Under the pieces are notes generated by a model. That model did no database searches. It saw only the letters and a program-made list of their open reading frames with translations, and was not told the origin of the DNA. A stretch of 34,888 bases of DNA, from positions 1 through 34,888 of the forward strand of contig JAFUEH010000019.1 in NCBI GenBank assembly GCA_017463985.1, written 5' to 3'. Every line of letters starts with the position of its first letter. The first letter of the stretch is position 1. The stretch comes from Eubacterium sp. GTDB taxonomy: Bacteria; Bacillota; Clostridia; Oscillospirales; Acutalibacteraceae. The position numbers and the translations under genes were made by a program. Below are positions 7,913 to 16,606 of the stretch, piece after piece.

Positions 7913-8762
7913 TATGCGTTTTCTCCTTAAGAATATCGTCAAGGTTCACGCGCGGAAACACCTCGAGCACACCGCCGCGTGTAGCGTTAAAAATTTCTAC
8001 ATCGTGCGTTTCTGTATAACACTTTGCTTCTTCGTAGGCTACGATCAGCTTTGGTGTTGCAAATTTTCTGGATCGATCCTCCACACCGCTGTCAATAAAA
8101 TGTTCCTTCTCTCCGGTGTAGGTGCAGTCGCAGCCGAGCAGATAGATTTCCCGAAATCCCATATAGACAGCAAGCTCGATACAGGAGTAGGCAATGGAAT
8201 AGCCGTCATAAACAATATCGTGTGCATCGCCGCTGAATTTTGCGTGATAATTTCCGATTTTCATATCATACGCATGGTACATGGTATCCGTCGGGAATTC
8301 GATCCAGTCAGGCTCACGCCGAAATCTGCGCCAGATGTTGTCGCTGACAAATACGGGAACCTCCTTATGAGCACGGATGATATCCTGAATGCTGATAAAT
8401 ACATGATTGTCCTGCACAGCATAATAGGAAGGACGCCAATCGGTCGTTTCATACAATTTGCAAATGGAATTCATGGAAAAGGTGTATTCGCCCTTTAACG
8501 CTTCTATGTCCTCCATCGTTAAGCTCGGTCCGGTGGCGATGATAAAACAGCGTTCCCCTTTATGGATGTCCTTATATGTACGCAGCTTTTCGTACTGCTT
8601 GTTGCCGATGCCTTTAGCGCGCAGTTTGCGCATGGTATTGACTCTGGCACCGATACAAGCAAATTGCACCCTGCGATAAGTCAGGTACAGGGTATTAAAT
8701 GTTTTATTGCGGTCGGAAAAATCTCTTAACTGATTATGGAGTGTTTGCGCAATTTGTTTCAT
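7905..8762 (-). CDS. DUF115 / MptE-like protein, possible glycosyltransferase (Maf/GT42-like fold)
   Basis: A 285-residue protein. After about 65 polar residues comes GERCFIIATGPSL (70-81), the nucleotide-binding motif of the DUF115 family (annotated 6-hydroxymethylpterin diphosphokinase MptE-like). It continues with N98, DGYSIAYSCIELA, GFREIYLLGCDC (202-213), a histidine at 221 and NATRGG (259-264) near the C-terminus. The same family includes the Maf proteins that transfer nonulosonic acids to flagellin, which resemble GT42 sialyltransferases; this is known of the family, not shown here. It overlaps the upstream fusion GT by four bases and sits next to a broken CMP-sugar synthetase gene. 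A transferase role in the polysaccharide operon is therefore more plausible than a pterin role, but unproven. Confidence 0.78.
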   Translation of the reverse strand: MKQIAQTLHNQLRDFSDRNKTFNTLYLTYRRVQFACIGARVNTMRKLRAKGIGNKQYEKLRTYKDIHKGERCFIIATGPSLTMEDIEALKGEYTFSMNSICKLYETTDWRPSYYAVQDNHVFISIQDIIRAHKEVPVFVSDNIWRRFRREPDWIEFPTDTMYHAYDMKIGNYHAKFSGDAHDIVYDGYSIAYSCIELAVYMGFREIYLLGCDCTYTGEKEHFIDSGVEDRSRKFATPKLIVAYEEAKCYTETHDVEIFNATRGGVLEVFPRVNLDDILKEKTHNG

Positions 8763-11071
8763 CTGCTTTCGTCCTTATAAAGATCTTTGTACACCGTTTC
8801 AAATTTCTTTTCCCACGAAAGGGCTTCGTTGACAAAACGGTAGCCGTTTTGTCCCATCTGCACCCTCTCCTCCGGGTGTTGGATTAAATACGTGAGCTTT
8901 TGAGCGAACTCCTCAATGATGGCTTCCTTTCCCTGATCAGTATCAACGAATAAGCCGCAGTCATAGACCTTAAAGTCGCTGCACACGCTCATATCCAGTG
9001 CCACAATCGGCAGCTGATGCGCCATCGCCTCCACCAGTACGTTACCGCTTGTTTCGCGCAGCGAGGGCATTATAAAGATATCCGCATTGCGGTAGGCCGA
9101 AGAAACCTGCGTGTGCGCCACAGCGCCGCAAAGCTTTACTTTATTTTCAAGCTGATGCGCGTTGATAAAGGTTTTCATCGCCGCTTCCAGCGGTCCTTCA
9201 CCGTAAATTTCCAGCGTGAACGGCAGGGAGCTGTCCATGGCAGCGATAACATCAAGCAGTAACATTAAGCCCTTCTTTTCGATCAGTCTGCCAAGGTAGA
9301 GAAGGCGCACAACATCCGATTCCGTTTTAGCTGCAATATCCAATGCCCGGAATTCCTTGGCGAGCGCCAGCTCCGTCAGACGGCTGCAACCCGACCCGAG
9401 CGCTTTTTCCATATAAGCTTCGGTTTCCTTGTTGATAGCGAATACGCGGTCAAAGCGGCGAATCGCCTTTTTGTAGTATGGTAATATGGCGCAGACGCGG
9501 TTGACAGTTTCGCGGAATTTTTCCACTGCCTTGGATTTTTCATAGTCCTTCAGCGCTACGGGAGTGGACTGTCCGCCGCCCACGGGACCAAAGATGGTAT
9601 AGGGCGTTTTCATTTTCCACAAAAAGCCAGGTATCCTGAAATCCACCATCGTTACATGATGAATAATATCGAACGATATACCCGTGCTTTTTGCCCAACG
9701 GTAGGCATACGCTTGCCAGAGAATATAATAGAGGTGATGAAATACGGAACGGTGCTCGCGGTACCAGTTCAGCCAGTCGGGCGTATCGGAAATAACGAGC
9801 TGTACATTTTTCAGCTCCGCTTCTTCAATGCCGCGTCGGGTATCAGCTTCGTTCACCTTTTTCGTGACAAGATAAACCGTATCGCCCGGGTGGTTAAAAT
9901 GCTTTGCTGCCTGCAGTGTCCAGTTCCAGCCGATGCCGTCCTCGCTGCCGTGATAGGGGTTCACGCTGTAAGAGGAAAGAAGTATCTGCTTACCGCCTCT
10001 GCCCTTGGTGAATTGCGCCACCTTTCCTTCGGCAGATAGCTGTTCACGGTAGGCAAGGCAGCTGTCAATATACTGCTTTTGGTTTTGACAGACCGTTTCC
10101 AGATCGTGCTCATCCCAATGATCGTTTACGATGCCAAGCCCGTTAGCGCGAATGTAAGAGGCGTTGTACGGTACGCCGGTGGTAATGACCGGTGTGGCGC
10201 AGGCAATGCTTTCTACGATGGAAACCATGTTGTTGTCCTGCTTTGTGTATACCAGCATGGCGGCAGCGTGGCGCAGATAATCCTTTAGCTCCTCATGCGG
10301 TACCTTGCCAAAGAAGGTGACCGACGCCTCCAGCCCCAGCGCGCGGCACTGTTCCTTGAGCGCCGTTTCCTGATCGCCCTCTCCGAAGATATACAGACGA
10401 TAGGACGGATGGGCGGCTGCAAAACGGCCGAAGGCAGTAATGATCTTATCGATCTGCTTGCGCTCGATCAGCTGCGAGGACACGACGAAGTAGTCCTCCT
10501 TATCACAGCATGGCGCAAATTTATCACCGTTGACCCCGTGGTCAATAATATCGGCAGATACATTTTTGCAAAATTGCGAGATGAATTCCCGTGCCTCCCG
10601 GCTGCGCGCAATGACCGGCGTGTTCTTAAAGAAGGTTCTGGCCACCAGCCCATACCAAAGACGCGACGGCAGCTCATGCAGTAGGCGGTTATGCTTGGCA
10701 AGCTCGTGCCATATCACAAGATTGCCGTGGCAGCGCCTTGCCAGCATCAGCGAATTGAGCGAAAATACCTCGCTAGAAATAATGAGATCGTACGATTCTT
10801 TTTTGATCAGCTGCTTGATTTCCGGACAGTAGGGCAGTACATTCGGCCGGCAGATTTTCGGTAGCACACATTTTGCCCATATTATTTCAAACGGGTAGCT
10901 TTCCTCGTTCGTCGGGCGGAATACGTCGCCTGCCAGTAGGGTGACGGTGTGGCCTTTTTTTTGAAAAGCCAGGCACAAATCGTAAATCATCGTATCCTTA
11001 ATAGACGGCACACGCTTAATGTCTGCCGTTTCAGAGGTGTAAATGATCGGATTCACAATCAGTACCTTCAT
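8759..11071 (-). CDS. Tandem GT4-GT4 glycosyltransferase fusion
   Basis: A 770-residue protein containing two complete GT-B, family-4-type glycosyltransferases. Module 1 (about 1-355) starts KVLIVNPI and has SSQLIERKQIDKIITAF and FGEGDQ; its E-x7-E motif begins with Asp (D279 to E287, SIVESIACATPVITTG). Module 2 (about 361-770) starts with a fresh N-terminus, KQILLSSYSVNPYHGSEDG, then GWNW, GPVGGGQ, YLGRLIEKKGL, YGEGP and a standard E-x7-E (RETSGNVLVEAMA). The junction is short (VAQFTKGRGG) with no stop or frameshift. The two modules probably add successive sugars. An AGGAG ribosome site precedes the ATG. Sugar specificities are unknown. Confidence 0.9.
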   Translation of the reverse strand: MKVLIVNPIIYTSETADIKRVPSIKDTMIYDLCLAFQKKGHTVTLLAGDVFRPTNEESYPFEIIWAKCVLPKICRPNVLPYCPEIKQLIKKESYDLIISSEVFSLNSLMLARRCHGNLVIWHELAKHNRLLHELPSRLWYGLVARTFFKNTPVIARSREAREFISQFCKNVSADIIDHGVNGDKFAPCCDKEDYFVVSSQLIERKQIDKIITAFGRFAAAHPSYRLYIFGEGDQETALKEQCRALGLEASVTFFGKVPHEELKDYLRHAAAMLVYTKQDNNMVSIVESIACATPVITTGVPYNASYIRANGLGIVNDHWDEHDLETVCQNQKQYIDSCLAYREQLSAEGKVAQFTKGRGGKQILLSSYSVNPYHGSEDGIGWNWTLQAAKHFNHPGDTVYLVTKKVNEADTRRGIEEAELKNVQLVISDTPDWLNWYREHRSVFHHLYYILWQAYAYRWAKSTGISFDIIHHVTMVDFRIPGFLWKMKTPYTIFGPVGGGQSTPVALKDYEKSKAVEKFRETVNRVCAILPYYKKAIRRFDRVFAINKETEAYMEKALGSGCSRLTELALAKEFRALDIAAKTESDVVRLLYLGRLIEKKGLMLLLDVIAAMDSSLPFTLEIYGEGPLEAAMKTFINAHQLENKVKLCGAVAHTQVSSAYRNADIFIMPSLRETSGNVLVEAMAHQLPIVALDMSVCSDFKVYDCGLFVDTDQGKEAIIEEFAQKLTYLIQHPEERVQMGQNGYRFVNEALSWEKKFETVYKDLYKDESR

Positions 11072-11088
11072 ACGCTTCTCCTAAATGA

Positions 11089-12261
11089 TTATTGCTGCAG
11101 CTGCTCGGCAATATCGGCGTCTACGATCGCTTCGCCGGTAGTGCCTGCCAGCGCCGCCTTTGAGGCGTCGCTCAGTCCGTCGTTGATGACGGCGTTAAAA
11201 TCGCAGGTGGAAAGGGCGTCCAGCGCCTCCTTCGTCACCTTGCCGTCGTGGTAATCACGCACGGTCTTGTTTTCAAACATGGAATATTTTTTATCTTTAA
11301 AATAGCGTAAAAATTTGTGCTTCACAACCCAAAGGGCCGGCACCCAAATATACTTACGCATAGCGGGTGAAACAGACCCGATCATCCAGCACTGTCTGTC
11401 GCAGTGGCGCACCTTGGCGCGTACCTGCTCGGCCTCCGGCGAGTGCCACAGCTCGTCCCAGGTCTGGATGTTGAGGTTGCCCATAACCTCTTTTTCCTTT
11501 GTGCCGTTACAGGGCATGACGTCGCCGTAAGGATCAATAAAGAAGGTGTCAAAGGCCATGTCACACGGCAGCAGTCGCGGCTGGCCGTAAATATAGTTGA
11601 TCAGCCCGTGGTTAAAATAGGCGCGGAACCACTTTTTGGGGGAATTAGAGCTTAACAGCTCGTTTACCAACGCTTCAAAGTTTTGCGCTACCATTTCGCG
11701 GTCGTGAATAATATTTTTTGCCTCGACAAAATAAAAGGAGTTGTGCAGCGAAGCGGTGGCGAACTCCATGTTCATCTCATCGCTGATCTTATACAGCGGC
11801 ACCAGATCCTTGGCGTTCGCGTCCTGTACAGTCATCCCGAAGCCGACGTCCTTGTGTCCCATCTCTACCAGCTTCTGCAGCGTGGTATAGCCCTTGTTAA
11901 AGCCGTCGTCCAGGCCGCGGATTGCGTTGTTCGTCTCCTCCAACCCTTCGATCGAAATACGAATGCCGACGTTGGGGAACTCTCGGCACAGGTCAAGGAT
12001 CCTGTCGGTGAAAAAGCCATTGGTGGAGATCACGATGCGGTCGCTCTTTTTATCAAGCTCGCGTACGATCTCCTTCAGGTCCTTGCGAATGAACGGTTCA
12101 CCGCCGGTAATGTTTGTAAAATACATCTCCGGTAGCTTCTTTATGGTGTCCAGCGAAATCTCCTCGTCCGGCTTCGACGGGCATTTGTAGCGGTTGCACA
12201 TGGTGCAGCGCGCGTTGCAGCGATAGGTCACAATGACCGTTCCGTTAAGCTTCTTTGCCAT
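11089..12261 (-). CDS. Radical SAM protein with SPASM domain
   Basis: A 390-residue protein from the ATG at 12261, which has GGTGG upstream; the frame extends four codons further to a GTG. The radical SAM cluster motif CNARCTMC lies near the N-terminus (CxxxCxxC), followed by TNITGGEPF (SAM binding) and STNGF. The C-terminal SPASM-type region carries further cysteines in LLPCDMAFD, DVMPCNGT and RHCDRQC that should bind auxiliary iron-sulfur clusters. About 100 residues follow without a known domain. It begins inside the end of the acyltransferase gene, so it is a true operon member. SPASM proteins modify peptides or, in some families, sugars and alcohols. No small precursor-peptide gene is visible nearby, so a role in sugar or aglycone modification is plausible but inferred. 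Confidence 0.88.
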   Translation of the reverse strand: MAKKLNGTVIVTYRCNARCTMCNRYKCPSKPDEEISLDTIKKLPEMYFTNITGGEPFIRKDLKEIVRELDKKSDRIVISTNGFFTDRILDLCREFPNVGIRISIEGLEETNNAIRGLDDGFNKGYTTLQKLVEMGHKDVGFGMTVQDANAKDLVPLYKISDEMNMEFATASLHNSFYFVEAKNIIHDREMVAQNFEALVNELLSSNSPKKWFRAYFNHGLINYIYGQPRLLPCDMAFDTFFIDPYGDVMPCNGTKEKEVMGNLNIQTWDELWHSPEAEQVRAKVRHCDRQCWMIGSVSPAMRKYIWVPALWVVKHKFLRYFKDKKYSMFENKTVRDYHDGKVTKEALDALSTCDFNAVINDGLSDASKAALAGTTGEAIVDADIAEQLQQ

Positions 12262-13222
12262 TTTTATTACCACCGTTACTTAATATTTTTGAGAAAACAC
12301 AATGCAATAAGTATGACAGAACAAGGGTTAAGCACAGGACAGTTAATATCATAACCACAAGCTCTTTTGTGTTCTTCGGTACAACGAATAAGAGATATAA
12401 TTTTATTAAAATCGGATGAATTATATAGATGTAATAAGAAATACTTCCAAGAAGTAAAAGTATTCGTCCGTTAATATTGAGCCTTTGTGCCACCAACGCT
12501 ATAAGCCATACAAAAAGTGTGGTTATAGTGTTGCGTAAAACAGTATGCAGTATCAAATTGTCAATTCCCTGATAAGCAACGAATAACCTTATCGAAAATA
12601 GTGTAAAAAAGAGAATCGACTGAATGATAAACTTCCCTAAGAATCCCTTACTGTAAAAATAATTGACTCTATCTTCATTATATTTGAAAAATACACCAAG
12701 TGGAAAGGCGATGATAGAAGCATACATTTCGTTCCGTAAAGGATTAAAAAATACACTGACACCTATGTAAACAACCGTGACTGTAAATAATACCCACACA
12801 CCTTTTTTTACGGGCAGCAGACGGAATATCAGATAAAAAACGAGATATACAGCAAGAATAACATAGATAAACCAATACTGAGGAACAACATGAATGGAAA
12901 ATGTGTTTACAAATTTTTCGCATATAACGCTGAATATAAGCATTGAAAAAAGTGTAACACTTATAAAAGGCAACAGTATCTTGCTAAAACGTTTTGCCAA
13001 AAATCCGTTAAGATAATTATTTCTACTAAGAAGACCACTGCTTAGCCCGTAGCCGGAAAAAAAGAAGAATACTCCGACGATAGGGAAGGCGATATATTCC
13101 ATCCATTTCATATAGATGGGGACGGATGAAAGACTTGTAGTAAAATGATGTAACAAGATAACAAGTGCAAATACGCCCTTTATCGTGAGTTCAGAATTTT
13201 TTTTAATGGAAGTGACAGTCAT
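12245..13222 (-). CDS. Membrane acyltransferase family 3 protein (second of two)
   Basis: A 325-residue protein with about ten transmembrane helices. The first segment reads ELTIKGVFALVILLHHF, the acyltransferase-3 pattern with a helix-1 histidine pair, and GVFFFFSGYGLSSG follows. The family (OatA, fucose 4-O-acetylase and others) moves acyl groups, usually acetyl, onto sugars at the outer face of the membrane. The frame can be extended ten codons to a GTG, but ATG 13222, four bases after the upstream stop, fits operon spacing better; no strong ribosome site is seen. It is AT-rich compared with cpsC-E. Together with its neighbour it suggests two separate acyl decorations of the repeat unit. 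Confidence 0.85.
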   Translation of the reverse strand: MTVTSIKKNSELTIKGVFALVILLHHFTTSLSSVPIYMKWMEYIAFPIVGVFFFFSGYGLSSGLLSRNNYLNGFLAKRFSKILLPFISVTLFSMLIFSVICEKFVNTFSIHVVPQYWFIYVILAVYLVFYLIFRLLPVKKGVWVLFTVTVVYIGVSVFFNPLRNEMYASIIAFPLGVFFKYNEDRVNYFYSKGFLGKFIIQSILFFTLFSIRLFVAYQGIDNLILHTVLRNTITTLFVWLIALVAQRLNINGRILLLLGSISYYIYIIHPILIKLYLLFVVPKNTKELVVMILTVLCLTLVLSYLLHCVFSKILSNGGNKNGKEA

Positions 13223-13226
13223 AGCG

Positions 13227-14270
13227 TTAATCTTTTTGTTTTGAAAAATCACCGAGTAGTATCATTCTTAACGGTCTGATTTTTCGAATAAAGTATTTTG
13301 AGATCGGAATTGGCAGCAACAAGCCGAGAATAAACATTAAGAAAGTGAAAAACAGGAATGGCGTTCCTAATATAGTTCCAAAAACAACTCTTACAATAGT
13401 TTGGATATAGTAGCCTATTTGATAGATATCCATACCGTAATTGCCAATTGTCATAAGAAATTTCTTAGGGACCATAAAACAGTTAGCGAAAACCGCAATG
13501 AGGTACCAGACTACGATGTGCGTTATGGAAATCAGAAAACCGATGATTATATTCCCTTTCAATTCGTCTCTTATGAAAAAGAATACAGTGAATGTTGTAG
13601 CGCACATCAGCACTGTCAGCGGATACATTAGCACTTTTTTGTTTAAGAACAAGCGCTTTATGCTATAGCTTAACCTATCATAATACCTGAAGAAGAATAT
13701 GCCAAAGAAAAAGAAGACGCCGTAACGGTAAATCTGCATAAGCGGAGGAAACCTAAACGAAGGAATGACCACAAAGCAGGATGCAATTTTTATAGCCAAC
13801 ATCACAAGTGTTGTTATCAGCGCAGGTACCTTGCAGAGAATTACTGCCAATACGGAGAGGAAAAACAGCGTGTGCAAAAACCAGATACCTCCGTTGGGAT
13901 TGTTTGTTCCCAACAATATATCTTTTATCGGATGGTCAGAAAGCGAATTGAATGCATATTTTTCCATAAAGAACTTCAACAGATATGATAGTACAGAATA
14001 ACAGAAATAAGGAATCAATAGCCGTTTTGCTCGGCTAAGGACAACAGAACCGGCATCCTTAATGCTTTTTATACCTGTTACCTTTTTTGAAAAAAGGAGA
14101 CCGCTGATGACGAAAAAAGCAGACATGTGGAAAGAATACGCATAGTCTTTCATAAAACCGGAAAAAGGATATGCATCGACATAATCGGTGGAATGTCCAA
14201 TCACAACCCAAATAATAATCAGCGCGCGAAAAATATTTAGTTCGTCAAAATATTTTTTCTTTTCTGGCAT
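13227..14270 (-). CDS. Membrane acyltransferase family 3 protein (first of two)
   Basis: A 347-residue multi-pass membrane protein. The N-terminus, ELNIFRALIIIWVVIGHS, carries the family's conserved Arg and His (R15, H26), and YSFHMSAFFVISGLLF matches the second conserved block of fucose 4-O-acetylase/OatA-type acyltransferases. It probably acetylates a sugar of the polysaccharide. The ATG at 14270 has GAGGA upstream and lies inside the end of the preceding GT4 gene (34-base overlap), so the two are translationally linked. Like its neighbour it is AT-rich, in keeping with acquisition as an accessory pair. Confidence 0.87.
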   Translation of the reverse strand: MPEKKKYFDELNIFRALIIIWVVIGHSTDYVDAYPFSGFMKDYAYSFHMSAFFVISGLLFSKKVTGIKSIKDAGSVVLSRAKRLLIPYFCYSVLSYLLKFFMEKYAFNSLSDHPIKDILLGTNNPNGGIWFLHTLFFLSVLAVILCKVPALITTLVMLAIKIASCFVVIPSFRFPPLMQIYRYGVFFFFGIFFFRYYDRLSYSIKRLFLNKKVLMYPLTVLMCATTFTVFFFIRDELKGNIIIGFLISITHIVVWYLIAVFANCFMVPKKFLMTIGNYGMDIYQIGYYIQTIVRVVFGTILGTPFLFFTFLMFILGLLLPIPISKYFIRKIRPLRMILLGDFSKQKD

Positions 14271-15460
14271 AATAAATCCTCAATCAATCGTAAGTATTTT
14301 GCCGTGTATTCAGAAATGCTGTCAAACTTTTTATCCAGGCAGTGCGTCTGCATTGCTTGAGCCGTTGCGGGATGGTGCGTTATTTTTTGAATTGCTTCCA
14401 CCATGGAGGCGGTGTTGCCGCTTTCAAACAGAAAGCCGGTTTTTCCCTCGTCGATCAGTTCCGGAATACCGCCGATGTCGGCGCCGACGACCGGCGTGCC
14501 GTACATAATGCTTTCCATCACGGAGAACGGACAGTTTTCATACCACGTGCTCGGATATACGGAGCAGAGCGCCTCGCTGATGAGCTTTTGCAAGTCCTCG
14601 CCGGACTGAAAACCGACGTTTTTGATGTGCGGCGCACGGTCGATTTCGTCCTCTAAATCGCCCTTGCCGGCGCAAACAAAGGGAATCTCCGTTGCTTCAA
14701 GGAGATTTTGAATACCCTTTTCTTTGTCGTACCTCCCGAAGTAAAGCACATAGTCCTTTTTTTCTGTTTTCTCGTGCTTGGTTTCGTCAATGAAATTATG
14801 GAGCACCACCGTTTTACCGCGGAGATCCGGATTGACGTCAAGCTTGGTTTTCATAAAGGCACTCGGGCATACGATGCAGTCAATCGCGCGGTAGGTCTTG
14901 CGTAGCCTATACAGCGCCCCTTCTGCCATGCCAATCGCGCTTTTGGCCTTTGAGCCGTGAATACAGCCGTTCTTCAGACAGTGAATATAATGGCCGTCGA
15001 GGCATTGCTCGCACACCCTGCCGTCCTGCGTTTGCAGTCGATGGTTCGGGCATACCAGCTGATAATCGTGCGCGGTGTAAAGCAGCTTTACGCTTTTACC
15101 GCTTTTCTTTTCATACCGCTTTACCGCGTCAACCACGCTCGGCGTCAGTTGATAATTAAAGTTATTCAGGTGCACCACGTCGGGCTGAAAATCGTTTAAG
15201 ACAATGCCGATTTTCTTTTTTGCCTCCGCGGAGTAAATCGTTTTTAAGGGGTAGGTGAGCTGGGTTAATTTGTTACCGGTGTGAAAATCCATGTCGCTGG
15301 TGTACAGGCCGGCGCTGTTGCCCACGCAGTTGCCTTCGTGCGCCATACCGAAGTATTCCACCTCATGGCCGACAGACTGCAGGTATTTTCCCAGCTTGAA
15401 GATATAGGTTTCGCTGCCGCCGTTGGGATAGAGAAATTTATTCACCATCAGGATTTTCAT
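14237..15460 (-). CDS. Glycosyltransferase family 4 (GT-B fold)
   Basis: A 407-residue GT4 protein. It begins MKILMVNKFLYPNGGSETYI with the glycine-rich acceptor-side loop, then has TAHDYQLVCPNH, VLYFGRYDKEKGIQNLLEA and the C-terminal donor motif PFSVMESIMYGTPVVGADIGG. A cysteine-rich stretch (VCPNHRL...CEQCLDGHYIHCLKNGC) recurs in many GT4 proteins with this N-terminus. The ATG has GAGGTGA upstream. It acts in the cytoplasm on the lipid-linked oligosaccharide. The sugar is unknown. It overlaps the following acyltransferase gene. Confidence 0.92.
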   Translation of the reverse strand: MKILMVNKFLYPNGGSETYIFKLGKYLQSVGHEVEYFGMAHEGNCVGNSAGLYTSDMDFHTGNKLTQLTYPLKTIYSAEAKKKIGIVLNDFQPDVVHLNNFNYQLTPSVVDAVKRYEKKSGKSVKLLYTAHDYQLVCPNHRLQTQDGRVCEQCLDGHYIHCLKNGCIHGSKAKSAIGMAEGALYRLRKTYRAIDCIVCPSAFMKTKLDVNPDLRGKTVVLHNFIDETKHEKTEKKDYVLYFGRYDKEKGIQNLLEATEIPFVCAGKGDLEDEIDRAPHIKNVGFQSGEDLQKLISEALCSVYPSTWYENCPFSVMESIMYGTPVVGADIGGIPELIDEGKTGFLFESGNTASMVEAIQKITHHPATAQAMQTHCLDKKFDSISEYTAKYLRLIEDLLCQKRKNILTN

Positions 15461-15473
15461 CGGTTCACCTCAT

Positions 15474-16589
15474 TTACGGTTGATACAGTGCCAGGGTCTG
15501 AACGGTTACGTCGTTCCAGTTATACCGGCTGCAGATATAGTCCGACGCTTCGCTTTGATAGCGCGCGACGGTTTCCGGATGTGCCAGCAGATACGCCAGC
15601 TTGTCGTGCAGATCGGTCTCGTTGCCCTTTTCAAAGTGCAGGGCCTTATCTCCGCACACCTCGGTGCATTCCGGAATATCAGAGGTCAAACAGCAGTTGC
15701 CGAAGCTCATGGCTTCTAACAGACTGATTGGCATTCCCTCCAAATCGCTCGGCAGGATATAGAGATAGGCGTTGGCGTAAAGCTCCTCTAACTCAATGCC
15801 CTGCACAAAGCCGGTGAAAATAATGCGCTTATCCCCAGCGGCCAGCGCCTTTAGCGACGCTTCGTAGTCGCCGGTATGGCTCGCGCCGCCGGCGATCACC
15901 AGCGGGAGTGACGTGTCCAGCTGCCGATAGGCGTTGATCAGCAGGTGTACGCCCTTTTCCGGCACCAGTCTGCCTAAAAACAGCAAATAACCGTTCTTTT
16001 CCAGCCCGTAGTTTTCTTCGATGACGCAGGCAGGCTTCGGTACGGGCTTTTCGATCCCGTTAGGGATAAAAACCGTTTTCCGTCCGTAGGTGTCGGCAAA
16101 GTACTGCTGTACGTTTTCAGATAATACGATGACCTCATCGGCATACCTCGCGGCACACCGTTCACCAAATTGCAGAAAGCGTGTGGCGAAGCCGCCCCAT
16201 TTGGCGCGCTGCCAGTCCAGACCGTGAATGGTCGCGACGCATCGCTTGCCAAAAAGCTTTGCTAGCGGCAGCATAGCGCAGGGTCCCTCTGCGTGGTAAT
16301 GCAGCACATCGTACCGGCCGAAGATCGCCCGTACCGTTGCCAAAAAGCTGTAAACCACGGCGTTCAGCTTAGCGGACTCCGGCGTATATACCCACTTGAT
16401 GCGCACGCCTTCATAATTTTTTTGCCGCTTGGTTTCAAACGCCTTGCCGGCGATGTGGCGGCTTTTGCGGTTGTAGGCGGTTACCTCGTGCCCCAGTGCG
16501 ACCATGCGCTTGGACAGCTCACCGACAACGATCTCGATACCGCCTTCGCGTGTGGGGATTCTTTTGTGGCCAATCATTGCAATTTTCAT
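15474..16589 (-). CDS. Glycosyltransferase family 4 with DUF1972-type N-terminus
   Basis: A 371-residue GT-B protein. The N-terminus MKIAMIGHKRIPTREGGIE is typical of the DUF1972/rhamnosyltransferase-like group of GT4 enzymes that often act second, right after the initiating transferase. Further motifs are HYHAEGPCAMLPLAK, ATIHGLDWQRAKWGG, FLGRLVPEKGVHLLI and the donor-binding PSDLEGMPISLLEAMSFG. The frame extends four codons to a TTG, but the ATG at 16589 matches family N-termini. It lies directly after the cpsE-type gene, which supports its being the second-sugar transferase (inference). Confidence 0.9.
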   Translation of the reverse strand: MKIAMIGHKRIPTREGGIEIVVGELSKRMVALGHEVTAYNRKSRHIAGKAFETKRQKNYEGVRIKWVYTPESAKLNAVVYSFLATVRAIFGRYDVLHYHAEGPCAMLPLAKLFGKRCVATIHGLDWQRAKWGGFATRFLQFGERCAARYADEVIVLSENVQQYFADTYGRKTVFIPNGIEKPVPKPACVIEENYGLEKNGYLLFLGRLVPEKGVHLLINAYRQLDTSLPLVIAGGASHTGDYEASLKALAAGDKRIIFTGFVQGIELEELYANAYLYILPSDLEGMPISLLEAMSFGNCCLTSDIPECTEVCGDKALHFEKGNETDLHDKLAYLLAHPETVARYQSEASDYICSRYNWNDVTVQTLALYQP

Positions 16590-16606
16590 AGTGGTTACCA
16601 AACGGA

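Noticed and set aside
11089-12261. A peptide-modification (RiPP) cluster built round the SPASM protein
   Set aside because: Neighbouring genes overlap or are a few bases apart, leaving no room for a precursor peptide, and there is no peptidase or peptide exporter nearby.
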